Positions 37,448-47,704 of a stretch of 53,357 nt of DNA are shown piece after piece. Position 1 is the first letter of the stretch, and each line of letters starts with the position of its first letter. The DNA comes from Paracoccus sp. DMF-8 (GTDB lineage Bacteria; Pseudomonadota; Alphaproteobacteria; Rhodobacterales; Rhodobacteraceae). Position numbers and translations under genes: made by a program. The notes below the pieces were generated by a model, which was given only the letters and a program-made list of their open reading frames with translations, was not told where the DNA came from and did no database searches. The DNA lies in NCBI RefSeq assembly GCF_029309835.1, contig NZ_JARJHL010000001.1:1-53357 (forward strand), written 5' to 3'.

Positions 37448-37496
37448 GCTACGATCAAAGGGGTCTCGTGAGGTGTATGCTTTGCGGGACCTTTTT
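37448..37496 (+). ncRNA. Counter-transcribed RNA (ctRNA/IncA type) controlling repC
   Basis: About 50 bases, antisense to the repB-repC leader. It ends in a stem GGTCTCG (37462-37468) with CGGGACC (37485-37491; one G-U pair) followed by TTTTT (37492-37496), a Rho-independent terminator. Place, size, direction and terminator fit the ctRNAs of repABC plasmids, which set copy number and incompatibility. Start inferred from the promoter. Confidence 0.75.
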
Positions 37497-37542
37497 CTTG
37501 CCTGTTACGTGCCTCCTTGGCTGCTGCTCGGTTTCGTCATCT

Positions 37543-38508
37543 TCAGCCCCGTTTTTTCCATCGGGTGTGAAGCTCTGTGATCGCGCCCTGGGCCTGTTCC
37601 TGCAGCCAAAGCGCGAATTCCGGATCGTCGATCGTCAGGTCCATGCGCAGTCCATCCTTGGTGCGCCGGATACGGCCCTGCGCCGCGCCCGCAATCGACA
37701 GGGGCAGGGCGGGGGCATCCGGCCGGGGGACCGGCACCATCGCCGCCTTTCGTAAACGACGGGTGACCGCATCGAACGCTGCAACCGAAGGATCGGCAAC
37801 ATCGGGATCGGTCGCGGCGCGGGTTTCGACCGCCACAGCCATCAGGTCGGGCAGGGGGACAGGGCTTTGTTCCAGATCCCTGGCCAGCGCCTCCCACCGG
37901 GGGCGCCCGACGCCATGGGCGGGGCCGATGGCATGGGCCAGGTCACGGCCAATCGCGCGGGCAATGCCAAGCGCCATGGAAATCGCGGATTTGGTCAGGT
38001 TCAGAACCTCGGCGATTTCGGATTGCGTGCCGAAACCGCTGTCCGACAATTCCTGTGCAAACAGGGCGCGTTCAATAAAGCTCAGGTCACGTCTTGCCGT
38101 GTTTTCAGAGGCTTGCGCGCAGATCGCGGCCGTGTCATCCATCGTGGCAATCATCGCCCGGACCTTGTCGACCCGGTCGGAGCCACGCACCGCCTCCAGC
38201 CTGCGGCGGCCATAGACCAGCAGGTAGCGGTCGGGATCCGCAGGGTCGCGACGCACCAGGATCGGCACCGTCTGACCCACCGATTCGATCGAGGCGCGCA
38301 GATCCGCGACATCCGCCGGGTCCAGCCGGTCGGCGGTGCGGTCATCGGCGATCTGTTCGGGGTCCAGTTCCCAGATACGGTGGCCATCGACCGCATCGCG
38401 CGCCGAACGCAGCGCGCGGTTGTTCACCGTCGATGGCCGGGGCAGGGCCATCCCGCGGACAGCCAGATTGTCCAGCAGCGACATGCGCCGTTTCTTGTTG
38501 TCGCTCAT
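37543..38508 (-). CDS. repB: Partition protein RepB (ParB-like)
   Basis: ParB-family DNA-binding protein, 321 residues, frame unbroken. Starts MSDNKKRRMSLLDNLAVRGMA behind GGAGG. ParB nuclease-like part: LDPADVADLRASIESVGQTVPILVRRDPADPDRYLLVYGRRRLEAV; box II ENTARRDLSFIERALFA; helix-turn-helix TQSEIAEVLNLTKSAISMALG. Expected to bind parS at 36209-36224 and work with RepA. 23 bases after repA on the same strand. Confidence 0.95.
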   Translation of the reverse strand: MSDNKKRRMSLLDNLAVRGMALPRPSTVNNRALRSARDAVDGHRIWELDPEQIADDRTADRLDPADVADLRASIESVGQTVPILVRRDPADPDRYLLVYGRRRLEAVRGSDRVDKVRAMIATMDDTAAICAQASENTARRDLSFIERALFAQELSDSGFGTQSEIAEVLNLTKSAISMALGIARAIGRDLAHAIGPAHGVGRPRWEALARDLEQSPVPLPDLMAVAVETRAATDPDVADPSVAAFDAVTRRLRKAAMVPVPRPDAPALPLSIAGAAQGRIRRTKDGLRMDLTIDDPEFALWLQEQAQGAITELHTRWKKRG

Positions 38509-38531
38509 TTCCGACCTCCAAGTCTGTTGAA

Positions 38532-39707
38532 TCAACTGGAAATTTCGTCGTTGACCGCATTCAGGCTTTCGATGGCGCGGTCATAGGTCGACGCGGGTGA
38601 ATGCGCTGCACGCTCGACTTCGTACAGCGTCTGCTTCGTCAGGCCCGGCATCGGAAATCGCGGTGGATTTCAGCATCGGCGCATTCAGCACGTTGTCGCC
38701 ATACATCGTGCGCAGAAAGGCCACGATGCGGTTTTGCGGCGCGTCCGAGTCGGCTCATAGCGGGTCAGCAGGTAGCGCATCCAGTCATGCGACATGTCGG
38801 CGCCGCTTGTCGGCGATCACGTCCATCAGGATCGGCGGTCATGCGCAGGAACTGGCTCATCGACATCACGTCCAGCATCTCGGGGTGGATGGTGACCAGC
38901 ACGCCGGTCGCGGCCGACAGCGCCGACATGGTCAGAAAACCCAGTTGCGGCGGACAGTCGATGACCACCACGTCGTAATCGGCATCGACCTGCGCCAGCG
39001 CCTCGCGCACTCGGAAGAAGAACAGCCCGGCATTGCCTTGGGCCAGGGCGCGGGGCGTTTCATGCTCGAACTCCATCAGTTCGAGATTGCCGGGAATCAG
39101 GTCCAGGCCGGGGATATAGGTCTTGCGGATCACCGCCTGGATCGGCGCCGGATCGTCATAGCGGATCGCGTCGTAAAGCGTGCCCCCGTCGGGCAGGTCG
39201 AATTCGGGCTGCACCCCGTGCAGTGCCGTCATCGAGGCCTGCGGGTCCAGGTCGATGGCCAGCACGCGATAGCCGGTCAGCGCTAGCCGCTGCGCCAGAT
39301 GCGCCGCGGTCGTGGTCTTGCCGGATCCGCCCTTGAAGTTCATCACGCCGATGATTTGCAGATGGTCGCCTTCGCGCCGGCCGGGCAGATAATCTCCGGG
39401 CTTTCGGGCGGTCTTTTCAAGCAGTTGCCGCAGGTCGTGCAGATCCTGCACCGAATAGAGCCGGCGGTTGCCGGCCGTGGTTTCGGGCGAGGGGCCCTTG
39501 CCATCCAGATGCAGCTTGCGCAGGTAGCTGTCGTTCACCCCCAACAGCGCGGCCGCCTCGCCCGAGGTGAACTTGCGCATCTGCTTAGTGGCATCAGGCG
39601 GAAACAGCGATTCTCGCGTTGGGCGTGCAAGCTGGTTGGCCAGCGCACTCCGGAATGTTGCCTGATGACCGCGATTCAGGTCCTCGAGCAAAACGATCCT
39701 TGCTCAT
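38532..39707 (-). CDS. repA: Partition ATPase RepA (ParA-like), frame breaks near its 3' end
   Basis: Deviant Walker ATPase that segregates the plasmid and represses repABC. N-terminal DNA-binding part: FTSGEAAALLGVNDSYLRKLHLDGKGPSP. Walker A GVMNFKGGSGKTTTAAHLAQRL, later VLAIDLDPQASMTAL and DVVVIDCPPQLGFLTMSAL. The start is taken at ATG 39707 (MSKDR), which needs one base removed from a T run near 39693 to join LLEDLNRGHQ. Near 38760-38840 and ~38600-38700 several indels scramble the C-terminus; the correct pieces are MSHDWMRYLLTRYEP, TLYEVERAA and the end ESLNAVNDEISS at 38532. About 390 residues if whole. Confidence 0.93.
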
Positions 39708-39906
39708 GCTCTGCCCGCTCACGTCGTGTTCACGCTTTTTATCGTTTGAATGGCGTTTTTCGTGACTATTTATCGAAAGACAGATTCGTGCAAGCCTTTT
39801 GCGGCGGGGCCAGGGTATCGGTGGGCTGCAAGGTGCCACCGCGGTTGAAGATTTCCGCCGAAAACGCTATATGTAATGCGATACCTGAATCCGCATTGGT
39901 GCCAGC
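39708..39906. promoter_or_regulatory. Divergent control region between repA and the AbrB/PIN module
   Basis: Contains two direct TTTATCG units about 30 bases apart (~39738 and ~39768), possible RepA operator sites upstream of repA, and on the plus strand a good promoter TTGAAG (39845-39850), 17 bases, TATATG (39868-39873), 33 bases before the antitoxin start. Confidence 0.6.
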
Positions 39907-40143
39907 ATGACCGAATCGACCATCACGATCAAGGGCCAGACGACCCTGCCCAAATCTGTCCGCGAGGCGTTGGAGATCGGGCCGGGCGACCGGCTGCGCT
40001 ATGTCATTCTGGACGACGGGCAGGTGCGCCTGATGCGGACGCGGCCCGTCGCCGAACTGGCCGGGATGCTGCGCCACGACGGCCCGCCCGTCACGCTGGA
40101 ACAGATGGACGAGGCGATAGCCGCCGCCGCGCGCAAGGCATGA
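39907..40143 (+). CDS. AbrB/MazE-type antitoxin
   Basis: 78 residues. Swapped-hairpin AbrB DNA-binding part: STITIKGQTTLPKSVREALEIGPGDRLRYVILDDG, followed by a tail that binds the toxin. ATGA overlap with the PIN gene and an upstream promoter at 39845-39873 support a self-regulated module. Confidence 0.94.
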   Translation: MTESTITIKGQTTLPKSVREALEIGPGDRLRYVILDDGQVRLMRTRPVAELAGMLRHDGPPVTLEQMDEAIAAAARKA

Positions 40144-40550
40144 TCGCGCTGGATACGAATGTCGTCCTGCGATTTCTGGTGCAGGACGATCCGCTGCAAG
40201 CGGCGCGGGCCAATGCGCTTTTCGCCACGCTCAGCGCCGATGCGCCGGGCTATCTGTCGCGCGAGGTGATGGTGGAACTGGTCTGGGTGCTGGAACGCGC
40301 CTATGGCCAGCCGCGCCGCGATATCGCCGCCGCGCTGGACGGCTTGCTGGCGGCGCGGGAAATCACCGTCGAAAACCCCGACCGCGTGGGGTTGGCGGTC
40401 GAGCGTTACCGGCAGGGCGGGCCGGGCTTTTCCGATCAGATGATCGCGCTGGCCGCCCGTGATGCCGGGTGTCGCGCGACCTATACCTTTGACCGCAAGG
40501 CGGCATCGCAGGCCGGGATACAACTGGTTCCGCAGATGGGGCAGGGGTAG
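40140..40550 (+). CDS. vapC: PIN-domain ribonuclease toxin (VapC type)
   Basis: 136 residues, all four PIN acids present: Asp in MIALDTNVVLRFL, Glu in VMVELVWVLE, Asp in GFSDQMIALAA and Asp in YTFDRKAASQAG. VapC toxins cut tRNA or rRNA. Unlike the PIN protein at 35799-36206 this one should be active. It ends 115 bases before the fep-like ATPase stop (convergent). Confidence 0.94.
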   Translation: MIALDTNVVLRFLVQDDPLQAARANALFATLSADAPGYLSREVMVELVWVLERAYGQPRRDIAAALDGLLAAREITVENPDRVGLAVERYRQGGPGFSDQMIALAARDAGCRATYTFDRKAASQAGIQLVPQMGQG

Positions 40551-40665
40551 CGGGTCGAACCCGCCGCAGCCCGCCCAACGGATCGTGGGCGCTCAGCGCA
40601 GGGTCGCCGACCGCCCGCTGGCCACGACGATAACGGATCGCGTCGGACCGGATGGCGGGGCAGGG

Positions 40666-41478
40666 CTACCCCGTCCCGCCCGCCATCCGGTGCCGCCCGA
40701 TCGGCGGCATGATCGGGCGGCCAGAGGTCGGATCGGTGATGATCCGGCTGTCCGGTCCAAAGACGCGGTGCAGGTTGTCCTGGGTCAGGGCCTCCTCGGC
40801 GGTGCCCGCAGCCTCGATCTGGCCCGCAGCCATGACGATCAGCCGGTCGGCATAGCGCGCCGCCAGATCCGGGTCATGCAGCACCATCACGATGGTTGTG
40901 CCGCGCGCGGCGTTCAGGTCGCAGAGCAGGTCCAGAACCTCGACCTGATGGGTGATGTCCAGAAATGTCGTCGGCTCGTCCAGCAAAAGCAGGTGGGTCT
41001 GCTGCGCCAGCGCCATCGCGATCCAGACGCGCTGGCGCTGGCCGCCCGACAGCTCATCAACCGGGCGCTCGGCCAGATCCAGGGTCTGCGTGGCCTGCAG
41101 GGCCTCGGCCACGGCCTCGTCATCGCGGGTGGTCCAGCGCGACAGCATGCCGTGATGCGGGTGGCGGCCCCGGCTGACCAGATCGGATACCGTGATCCCT
41201 TCGGGCGCGACGGGCGATTGCGGCAGCAGGCCAAGGGTGCCGAGGCCAGCGCGCGCGGGGCCGTGGCATGGACGGATTTCCCGTCCAGCAACACCTGCCC
41301 GCCACTGAGGGCGCAACAGCCGCGACATGGTGCGCAGCAGCGTCGATTTCCCGCACGCATTCGGCCCGACGATCACCGTGATCTCGCCCGGCAGGATGTC
41401 CAGATCCAGACCCGAGATGATGGCGCGGTCGCCGTAACCCGCCGAAAGCCGGCGCGCAGAAAGCTGATGGGGGTTCAT
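40666..41478 (-). CDS. Ferric-siderophore ABC importer ATPase (FepC/FecE-like)
   Basis: ATPase of an iron-siderophore importer, about 270 residues. Starts MNPHQLSARRLSAGYGDRAI at 41478. Walker A VIVGPNACGKSTLLRTMS, signature LSGGQRQRVWIAMALAQ, Walker B LLLLDEPTTFLD, switch VMVLHDPDLAARYADRLIVM. The VGPNACGKST form is typical of the FepC group. Compensating indels near 41270-41330 garble ~20 residues after the Walker A helix. ATG overlaps the stop of the upstream permease (ATGA). Confidence 0.93.
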   Translation of the reverse strand: MNPHQLSARRLSAGYGDRAIISGLDLDILPGEITVIVGPNACGKSTLLRTMSRLLRPQWRAGVAGREIRPCHGPARAGLGTLGLLPQSPVAPEGITVSDLVSRGRHPHHGMLSRWTTRDDEAVAEALQATQTLDLAERPVDELSGGQRQRVWIAMALAQQTHLLLLDEPTTFLDITHQVEVLDLLCDLNAARGTTIVMVLHDPDLAARYADRLIVMAAGQIEAAGTAEEALTQDNLHRVFGPDSRIITDPTSGRPIMPPIGRHRMAGGTG

Positions 41479-42509
41479 AACGAGCCTCCGGTCCGGTTCA
41501 CCCGGATGATGAGATAGATCAGGTAGGGCGCGCCCAGGGCGCCATGTGACGATGCCGACCGGATAGCGGCCGGGCAGCAGGAACTGGCCGCAATAGTCGC
41601 CGACCAGCACCAGCAGCGCGCCGGTCAGCGCGGCGGGGATCAGCACCGGGCCGCTGTTGCCGATGATCCGGGCCGCGATGGGGCCCGACAGAAAGGCGAC
41701 AAAGCAAATCGGCCCGGCCACGGCGGTCGCGATGGCGATCATGCCGACCGCGCAAAGGATCACCGTGACGCGCAGGCCGCCCGTGCGGGTGCCAAGGGCG
41801 GCGGCGGTATCCTCGCCCAGCCTCAGCGTTTCCAGATCGCGGTTGCGCGACAGCAGCATCCCGCCCAGCACGACCAGCCCAAGCGCCACGGGCAGCACCT
41901 GCGCCGGGCGCGCGCCGTCGACCGATCCGATCAGCCAGCGCGTCGCCTCTTGCAGGTCCCAAGCGGGGGCGCTGGACAGGATATAGGCGATGAAGCTGTT
42001 CAGCATCGCGGCCATGCCGATACCGACAAGGATCAGCCGGGTTCCGGCAGCCCCGCCGCGCCCGGCCAGCAGCCGGATCAGCAAGGCGACGCCAAGCCCG
42101 CCGGTCACCGCGATCACCGACACGACGGGGCCGTTCAGCGACAGGCTGATGATCGCGAAAACCGCCGCCGCGCTGGCGCCGGAACTGATGCCGATGATGT
42201 CGGGGCTGGCCGGGGGTTGCGCAGCATCACCTGAAACGCCGCCCGCCCAGACCAAAGCAGCAGCCCGCCAGCACCGACAGCGCCGCGCGGGGCAGGCGCA
42301 ACTGCCCGACGGTAAAGCCCGCGCTCGGCACGTCATGGCCCGCCAGTACCCGCAGCACATCCAGCGGCGGGGTCGCGGATTGCCCCCGGATCAGCGCCAG
42401 CGCGAATGCGGCCAGCAGGCGCAAGGGCCAGGCCGGCGATGACCCGGCGATAGCGGCGCGCGCGGCTGCGGCGGGAATGGGTTACACGCTCGGTTGCGGT
42501 CATGGTCAT
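41475..42509 (-). CDS. Ferric-siderophore ABC importer permease (FepG/FecD-like)
   Basis: FecCD-family inner-membrane permease, about 345 residues. The start is taken at ATG 42509, overlapping the first permease. Family landmarks: LRLPRAALSVLAG, PDIIGISSGASAAAVFAI, WLIGSVDGARPAQVLPVALGL, RLGEDTAAALGTRTGGLRV, AVAGPICFVAFLSGPIAARIIG and the end PYLIYLIIRVNRTGGSL. Frame breaks near 42400-42430, 42230 and 41530-41545, all in G/C runs. Overlaps the ATPase start by four bases. Confidence 0.9.
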
Positions 42510-43541
42510 AGCGCCCGCAGCCTTACGGCGGCGGACGATCCAGATAAAGAACGGCGCGCCCAGAAAGGCCACGACGATGCCCACGTCGATTTCCGACGGC
42601 CGGGCGATGACCCGGCCCAGAACATCGGCGCCCATCAGCAAACAGGCCCCGGCCAGCGCGGAAAAGGGCAGCAGCCAGCGATGGTCGATGCCGACCAGCA
42701 GCCGGCACAGATGCGGCACGACCAGCCCGACGAAGCCGATGGGGCCGCAGACGGCGGTGGTCGCCCCGCACGACAGGATCGCGGCCAGCGCGGCGGTGGC
42801 GCGGGCGGTGGCGACGCGCTCGCCCAGACCCGCCGCCATCTCGTCGCCAAGGGCCAGTGGGTTCAGCCGCCGCGCGGATGTCATGGCCAGCGCGAAGCCC
42901 GCCGCCAGAAAGGGCAGGACCGGCCAGATCCGTTCGAATGTCGCGCCGCCGACGCCGCCGATCTGCCAGGACCGGATGCCGCCCGCGATGTCATTGCGCG
43001 GCAGCACCACCGCAATCACCAGCGAGGACAGCGCGATAGAGGATGCCGCCCCGGCCAGCGCCAGCTTCAGCGGCGTCGCGCCCCCCGGCCCAAGCGAGCC
43101 GATGGTATAGACGAAAACCGCCGCCAGCCCGGCGCCAAGGATCGCGGTCCAGATATAGGCCTCGGCGCTGGAGATCTGGAACCACGCGACCCCGATCACC
43201 ACGGCCAGCGATGCGCCCATGTTCACCCCCGAGATCCCCGGATCGGCCAGCGGGTTGCGCGTCACCCCCTGCATGATCGCCCCCGACAGCCCAAGCGCCG
43301 CCCCGGCCAGCGCCGCCAGCGCGGTGCGCGGAATGCGCGCCGAGACGGCAGCCTGCGCGATATTCGCGGTTTCACCCCGCAGCGCCGCCCAGATATCGGC
43401 TAGCACCACCTGCCGCGCGCCGAAACCCACCGACAGCGCCGCAAGCACCAGCAGCGACAGGGCCAGCGCCAGCGGCCACAGGCTTTTGCGGCGCACCGAC
43501 CGCGCGGGCAGGGCAGGGGACGGCAGGGCAGGGCAGGTCAT
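42506..43541 (-). CDS. Ferric-siderophore ABC importer permease (FepD/FecC-like)
   Basis: FecCD-family permease, about 345 residues. After a short Pro-rich start come SLWPLALALSLLVLAALSVGFGA, RIPRTALAALAGAALGLSGAIMQGVTRNPLADPGISGVNMGA (shown in two parts), RRLNPLALGDEMAAGLG, VCGPIGFVGLVVPHLCRLL and VGIVVAFLGAPFFIWIVRRRK. The frame runs clean to near the end, then reads into the next gene; the natural stop is probably the TGA at 42506-42508 in an ATGA overlap, implying one indel close to the end. Its ATG overlaps the binding-protein stop. Confidence 0.92.
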
Positions 43542-44522
43542 TTCGGGTGTTGCGCCGCGCGGGCCAGCATCCCGACATAATCGTCCAGCACATAGGGGAT
43601 CGACAGCGGCGTCGGATTGGCCGCCGTCCCGACCGGATCGCTGCCCAGAAAGACGATCGCGTCATTCCTGACCGCAGGCATATTGGCAAACAGCGGATCA
43701 GACCGGATCGCGGCGGCCAGCAGCAGCCCGCCATAGGTCACCACGATATCAACATCGTCAAAGGCGTCGATGCGTTCGGCGCTGACCTTGCCCGCGAACA
43801 GCCCGGCGGCCGAGGCATCCGTGACGCTTTGCGGCGACACCAGCCCCAGATCCTTGAAGAATTTCACCCGTGTATCATTGTCGGTGTAAAAGCTGACGGT
43901 GCTGAGGTCGGTCGTGTCCAGATGGGTCACGAACATCGCCGATTTCCCCGCCAGTTGCGGATGGCGCGACAGGGTATCAGCGATCAGCGCCTCGGTTTCC
44001 GCGATCAGCGCATCGCCCTGGGCCGCCATGCCCAGCCCCGCGCTGTTCATCCGGATCATCTGGCGCCAATCCGTGGCCCAGGCGGATTCTGGGATAGGCG
44101 ATGACCGGCGCGATCTGGCTGAGCATGTCGTAATCGGCCCGGCTCAGCCCCGAATAGGCGGCAAGGATGATATCGGGCCGGGTCGCGGCCACCGCCTCGA
44201 AATCAATGCCGTCGCCTTCGTCGAACAGGACCGGGGCAGGGGCGTCCAGCTCGGCCAGACGGGCGCTGACCCAGGGCAGGATGCCATCGCCGTCGTCATC
44301 GCCGAAATTCGCCCGCGCCATGCCGACGGGGACGATGCCAAGCGCCAGCGGAACCTCGTGATTGGCCCATGCGACGGTGGCGACGCGGACGGGTTTGGCC
44401 GGGATGACCGTGGTGCCAAGCGCATGTTCGACCGTCACCGGAAAGCCCGCATCCTGCGCCAGCGCGGCGAAGGGCAGCAAAAGGAAAAGAGCGGGGATGG
44501 ACGGCCGAAGGGAAAGCAGCAT
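43538..44522 (-). CDS. Ferric-siderophore binding protein (FepB/FecB-like)
   Basis: Periplasmic siderophore-binding protein, about 328 residues, first gene of the four-gene importer. Signal peptide PSIPALFLLLPFAALAQDA at the N-terminus. Family blocks: TVIPAKPVRVATVAWANHEVPLALG, FEAVAATRPDIILAAYSGLSRADYDMLSQIAPVIAYP, FDDVDIVVTYGG and LLFA-like middle, SIPYVLDDYVGMLARAA at the end. One frame break near 44085. ATGA overlap with the first permease. Confidence 0.92.
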
Positions 44523-44760
44523 CTCGGCGGGTTCCTATAGTTGATGGTTTCGCTTGGCTTTCCAGCTTCGACCCGTGGCGTCAACCCCGCCAGCGCCGGG
44601 CGGGCCTGCGGGACCTGCGGTTTCCGACAGGTTTCGACAAGCGACAGCAGGAAAATACAAGACAGGGGGGCCGTTCCCCTTTAGGCAGCGCGGCAAAGGC
44701 CCCGGACCCAAGATCCGGGGCGACAGCCAGCCACGCGCCAGCCGGATATGACAGACAGGC

Positions 44761-46886
44761 ATGTGGGAAAAATCCATGTTCAGGGACAAGACAGCCCGCC
44801 CGTTGCGGCGGTTCTTCGGTTGCGGTTCGGTATTGGCGCTGAGCGCGGCACTGGCGACGGTTTTACTGGCCACGGGGGCCGCCGCGCAGGACGGCCAGCC
44901 GGTGGTGCTGGCGCCGGTGGTGATCGACGCAAGCGTCGGTGACGATGACGCGGCGACGGTGGTGGCCACGCGCTCCAGCGCGGGCAGCAAGATGGCGGCC
45001 GAACTGCTGGACACGCCCGCATCGGTGTCGGTCATCACGGCGCGGGAAATCCAGGCGCGCAACGCCACCTCGGTCGAACAGGTGCTGGCCTATTCCGCCG
45101 GCGTGACGGCTGACTTCTACGGCTCGGACGACCGTTTCGACAATTTCAGGATCCGCGGCTTTGGCGTCTATACCTATCGCGACGGGCTGAGCCTTGGCCG
45201 CCCCTTCGGCAATATCCGCGAAGAGGTCTTTGCCTTTGAGCGGGTCGAGGTCATCCGTGGCGCGAATTCCACCACCTTCGGCATTTCCGATCCCGGCGGC
45301 ATGGTGAACTATGTCACCAAACGCGCCCGCCCCGAGCGTTTTGGCGATATCCATGTCGCCGCAGGCAGCAATGACCATGCCGAGGTCGGTTTCGATTTCG
45401 GCGACCGCATCACCCCGGACGGCACGCTGTCCTATCGCCTGACCGGCAAGCTGCGTGATGCCAGCGCCGAATACGACCATTCCCGCGACGATGAAACATT
45501 CCTGATGGCGGGCGTGACGTGGCAGCCCGATGCGGCGACCAGCCTCAGCGTCACGCTGGACCATCTGAACCGCGACGGCGTGCCGGGCAGCGGCGGCCAT
45601 CCGGTCGGCACGGATTTCGACCGCTCGCGCTTTTTCGGGGAACCGGATTACAACTATCGCGGCACCGACCGCACCACGCTGACCGCGATCTTCGATCACG
45701 ATTTCGGCGGTGGCCTGACGGTCGGCTCGACCCTGCGCTATGCGGAATCGAAAACCGATTTCGGCTATGCCTATATCACCGGCATTTCGACCGAGGCGCC
45801 GACGACCGCGACGCGGGATTATTTCGGCAATGAAGGTTCGGCCAAGGAATTTGCCTGGGACGCGCGGCTGCAATATGACCGCCGGTTCGGCGATGTCGCC
45901 AGCCGCTCGCTGATCAGGGTCGAATATCGCGATACCACCTCGCGGACGGCGACCTGTTGGGGCAATGCCCCGGCGATCAACTGGCAAAACCCGGTTTATA
46001 CCGGCCGCCCGGCATCGGTGCCGCTGCTGCGCAGTTCGATCAGCGATCAGGAAACCAAAGCGGTCTATCTGCAACAGGAACTGAGCTTTGCCGATCGCTA
46101 TATCCTGACGGCCGGGCTGCGCCGCGACTGGCTGGACATCACCCAGACCGACCGCCTGAGCGGCGTCGCGGAAAGCGGCGAGGTCAGTGAAACCACGGGC
46201 CGCGTCGCCCTGACCTACAAGGCGACGCCGGAGCTGTCGGTCTATGGCAGCTATGCTGGAATCGGTCGTGCCGGCATCGCTGACCGTCGAACCCGAACGC
46301 GGCGAGCAGTTCGAACTGGGCCTGAAATACCAGCCCGCCGGGTCGCGGACGCTGGTGTCGGCGGCGCTCTATGACCTGACCAAGAACAACATCACCCGCA
46401 CCGATCCGATCACCAACCAGCCCGAAACCATCGGTGAAATCCGCGCGCGCGGTTTCGATATCGAAGCCAAGGCCGAGTTGAACCCCCATTTCACCCTGAC
46501 CGCCGCCTATTCCTATATCGACAGCGAAATCACCGAAAACGGCACCAGCGGCAATGTCGGCAACCGGCTGTCATTCGTGCCCGAACATATGGGCTCGGTC
46601 TGGGTCGGCTATGCGACGCAGGGCACTGGGGGATGCGGGCGATCTGGTCGTTTCGCTTGGCGCGCGTTACGAAGGCGGGTATTTCTTTAACGATACCAAT
46701 ACGATGGAAAACGGCGGCCATGTCACCTACGATGCAGCCGTCAGCTATCAGGTGCTGGACAATACCAGCGTCGCGGTGAATGTGTCGAACCTGTTTGACA
46801 AGAAATACATCGCCTATGGCGGCTTTGGCGCCGATTTCTACAATCCGGGCCGCGAAATCACCGCGACCCTGCGCCGGACCTGGTAG
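44761..46886 (+). CDS. TonB-dependent siderophore receptor
   Basis: Outer-membrane ferric-siderophore receptor, about 708 residues, divergent from the importer genes (240 bases apart). Signal peptide around GSVLALSAALATVLLATGAAAQDG; plug with LLDTPASVSVITAREIQARN, FRIRGFGVYTYRDGL, FERVEVIRGANSTTFG and GGMVNYVTKRARPERFG; barrel ending VNVSNLFDKKYIAYGG and YNPGREITATLRRTW with an aromatic last residue. Start ATG 44761 or 44776. Frame breaks near 46253 (expected SYAESVVPASLTVEPERGEQ) and 46625. With the binding protein, permeases, ATPase and AraC-type gene it forms one uptake locus. Confidence 0.94.
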
Positions 46887-46889
46887 GGC

Positions 46890-47366
46890 CTAGCCGTGCA
46901 GGCCCCGCCGCATCCGTCGCCAGGCGCCGGGCGTTTCGCCCGCGACCTGGCGAAAGGCGCAGGCCAGGTGGGCCTGATCGGAAAAGCCCAGATGCGCCGC
47001 GATGCCGGCCACGCTCTGGATCGGTGTCGGTCAGCACCTGGCAGGCCGCGTCGATGCGGTGGTCCTTTCAACTGCCATCGCGGGGGCGTGGTGCCGGTGG
47101 TGCGTTTGAAGGCATGGGAAAGCCAGGCTTTCGGACAGGCCGACGGCTTCGGCCATTTCGGCGAAGGCTCATGCTGCCGCCCGCCACCCCCGCGCAGCCG
47201 CGGCGGCCAGCCGGTCCATCTGTAGCTGCGTCAGCGCCCCGGACACCGGCGCATCGGCGGCGGACACATCCAGCAGGCAGGCGACGATGCTGCCGACCAG
47301 ATGTTCCGCATAGACTGGATGTTTCGCCCGGGCGCTGGCGATTTCACCGGCCAAGAGCAGGGCGAG
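46890..47366 (-). CDS. AraC-type regulator, C-terminal part (cut by the end of reliable sequence)
   Basis: Convergent with the receptor, three bases between stops. The C-terminal double helix-turn-helix of an AraC regulator is recognisable once frame breaks near 47030, 47070 and 47160 are bridged: LTQLQMDRLAAAAARGW, SLAEMAEAVGLSESW, AFKRTTGTTPLQ, LTDTD...VAGIAAHLGFSDQAHLA and RQVAGETPGAWRRM with stop at 46890. Upstream residues (AGEIASARAKHPVYAEHLVGSIVACLLD) belong to the helical linker. The ligand domain is missing because the contig turns back here. AraC regulators beside siderophore receptors commonly activate them when the siderophore is bound. Confidence 0.8.
47217..47366. other. Unpaired loop at the right turn-around
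   Basis: About 150 bases that have no mirror image. On the left, ...CCGGTCCAT (to ~47216) mirrors GGACTGGACCGG starting ~47367. The loop encodes sensible AraC-linker residues, so it is native sequence whose copy is missing from the arm. Confidence 0.75.
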
Positions 47367-47700
47367 GGACTGGACCGGCTGGCCGCGCGGCTGCGCAGGG
47401 GTGGCGGGCAGCAGCTGAGCCTTGCCGGAAATGGCCGAAGCCGTCGGCCTGTCCGAAAGCCTGGTTTTCCCATGCCTTCAAACGCACCACCGGCACCACG
47501 CCCCTGCAGATAGCAGTTGAAAGGACCACCGCATCGACATGGCCGCGCCAGGTGCTGACCGACACCGATCCAGAGCGTGGCCGGCATCGCGGCGCATCTG
47601 GGCTTTTCCGATCAGGCCCACCTGGCCCGCGCCTTTCGCCAGGTCGCGGGCGAAACGCCCGGCGCACGGCGACGGATGCGGCGGGGCCTGCACGGCTAGG
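47367..47700 (+). pseudogene. Degraded copy of the AraC-type gene
   Basis: Reads AFKRTTGTTPLQIAVERTT and then, in another frame, LGFSDQAHLA...RQVAGETPGARRRM. Compared with the copy at 46890-47216 some indels differ, so aligning the two helps recover the true reading frame. Confidence 0.8.
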
Positions 47701-47704
47701 CCCT

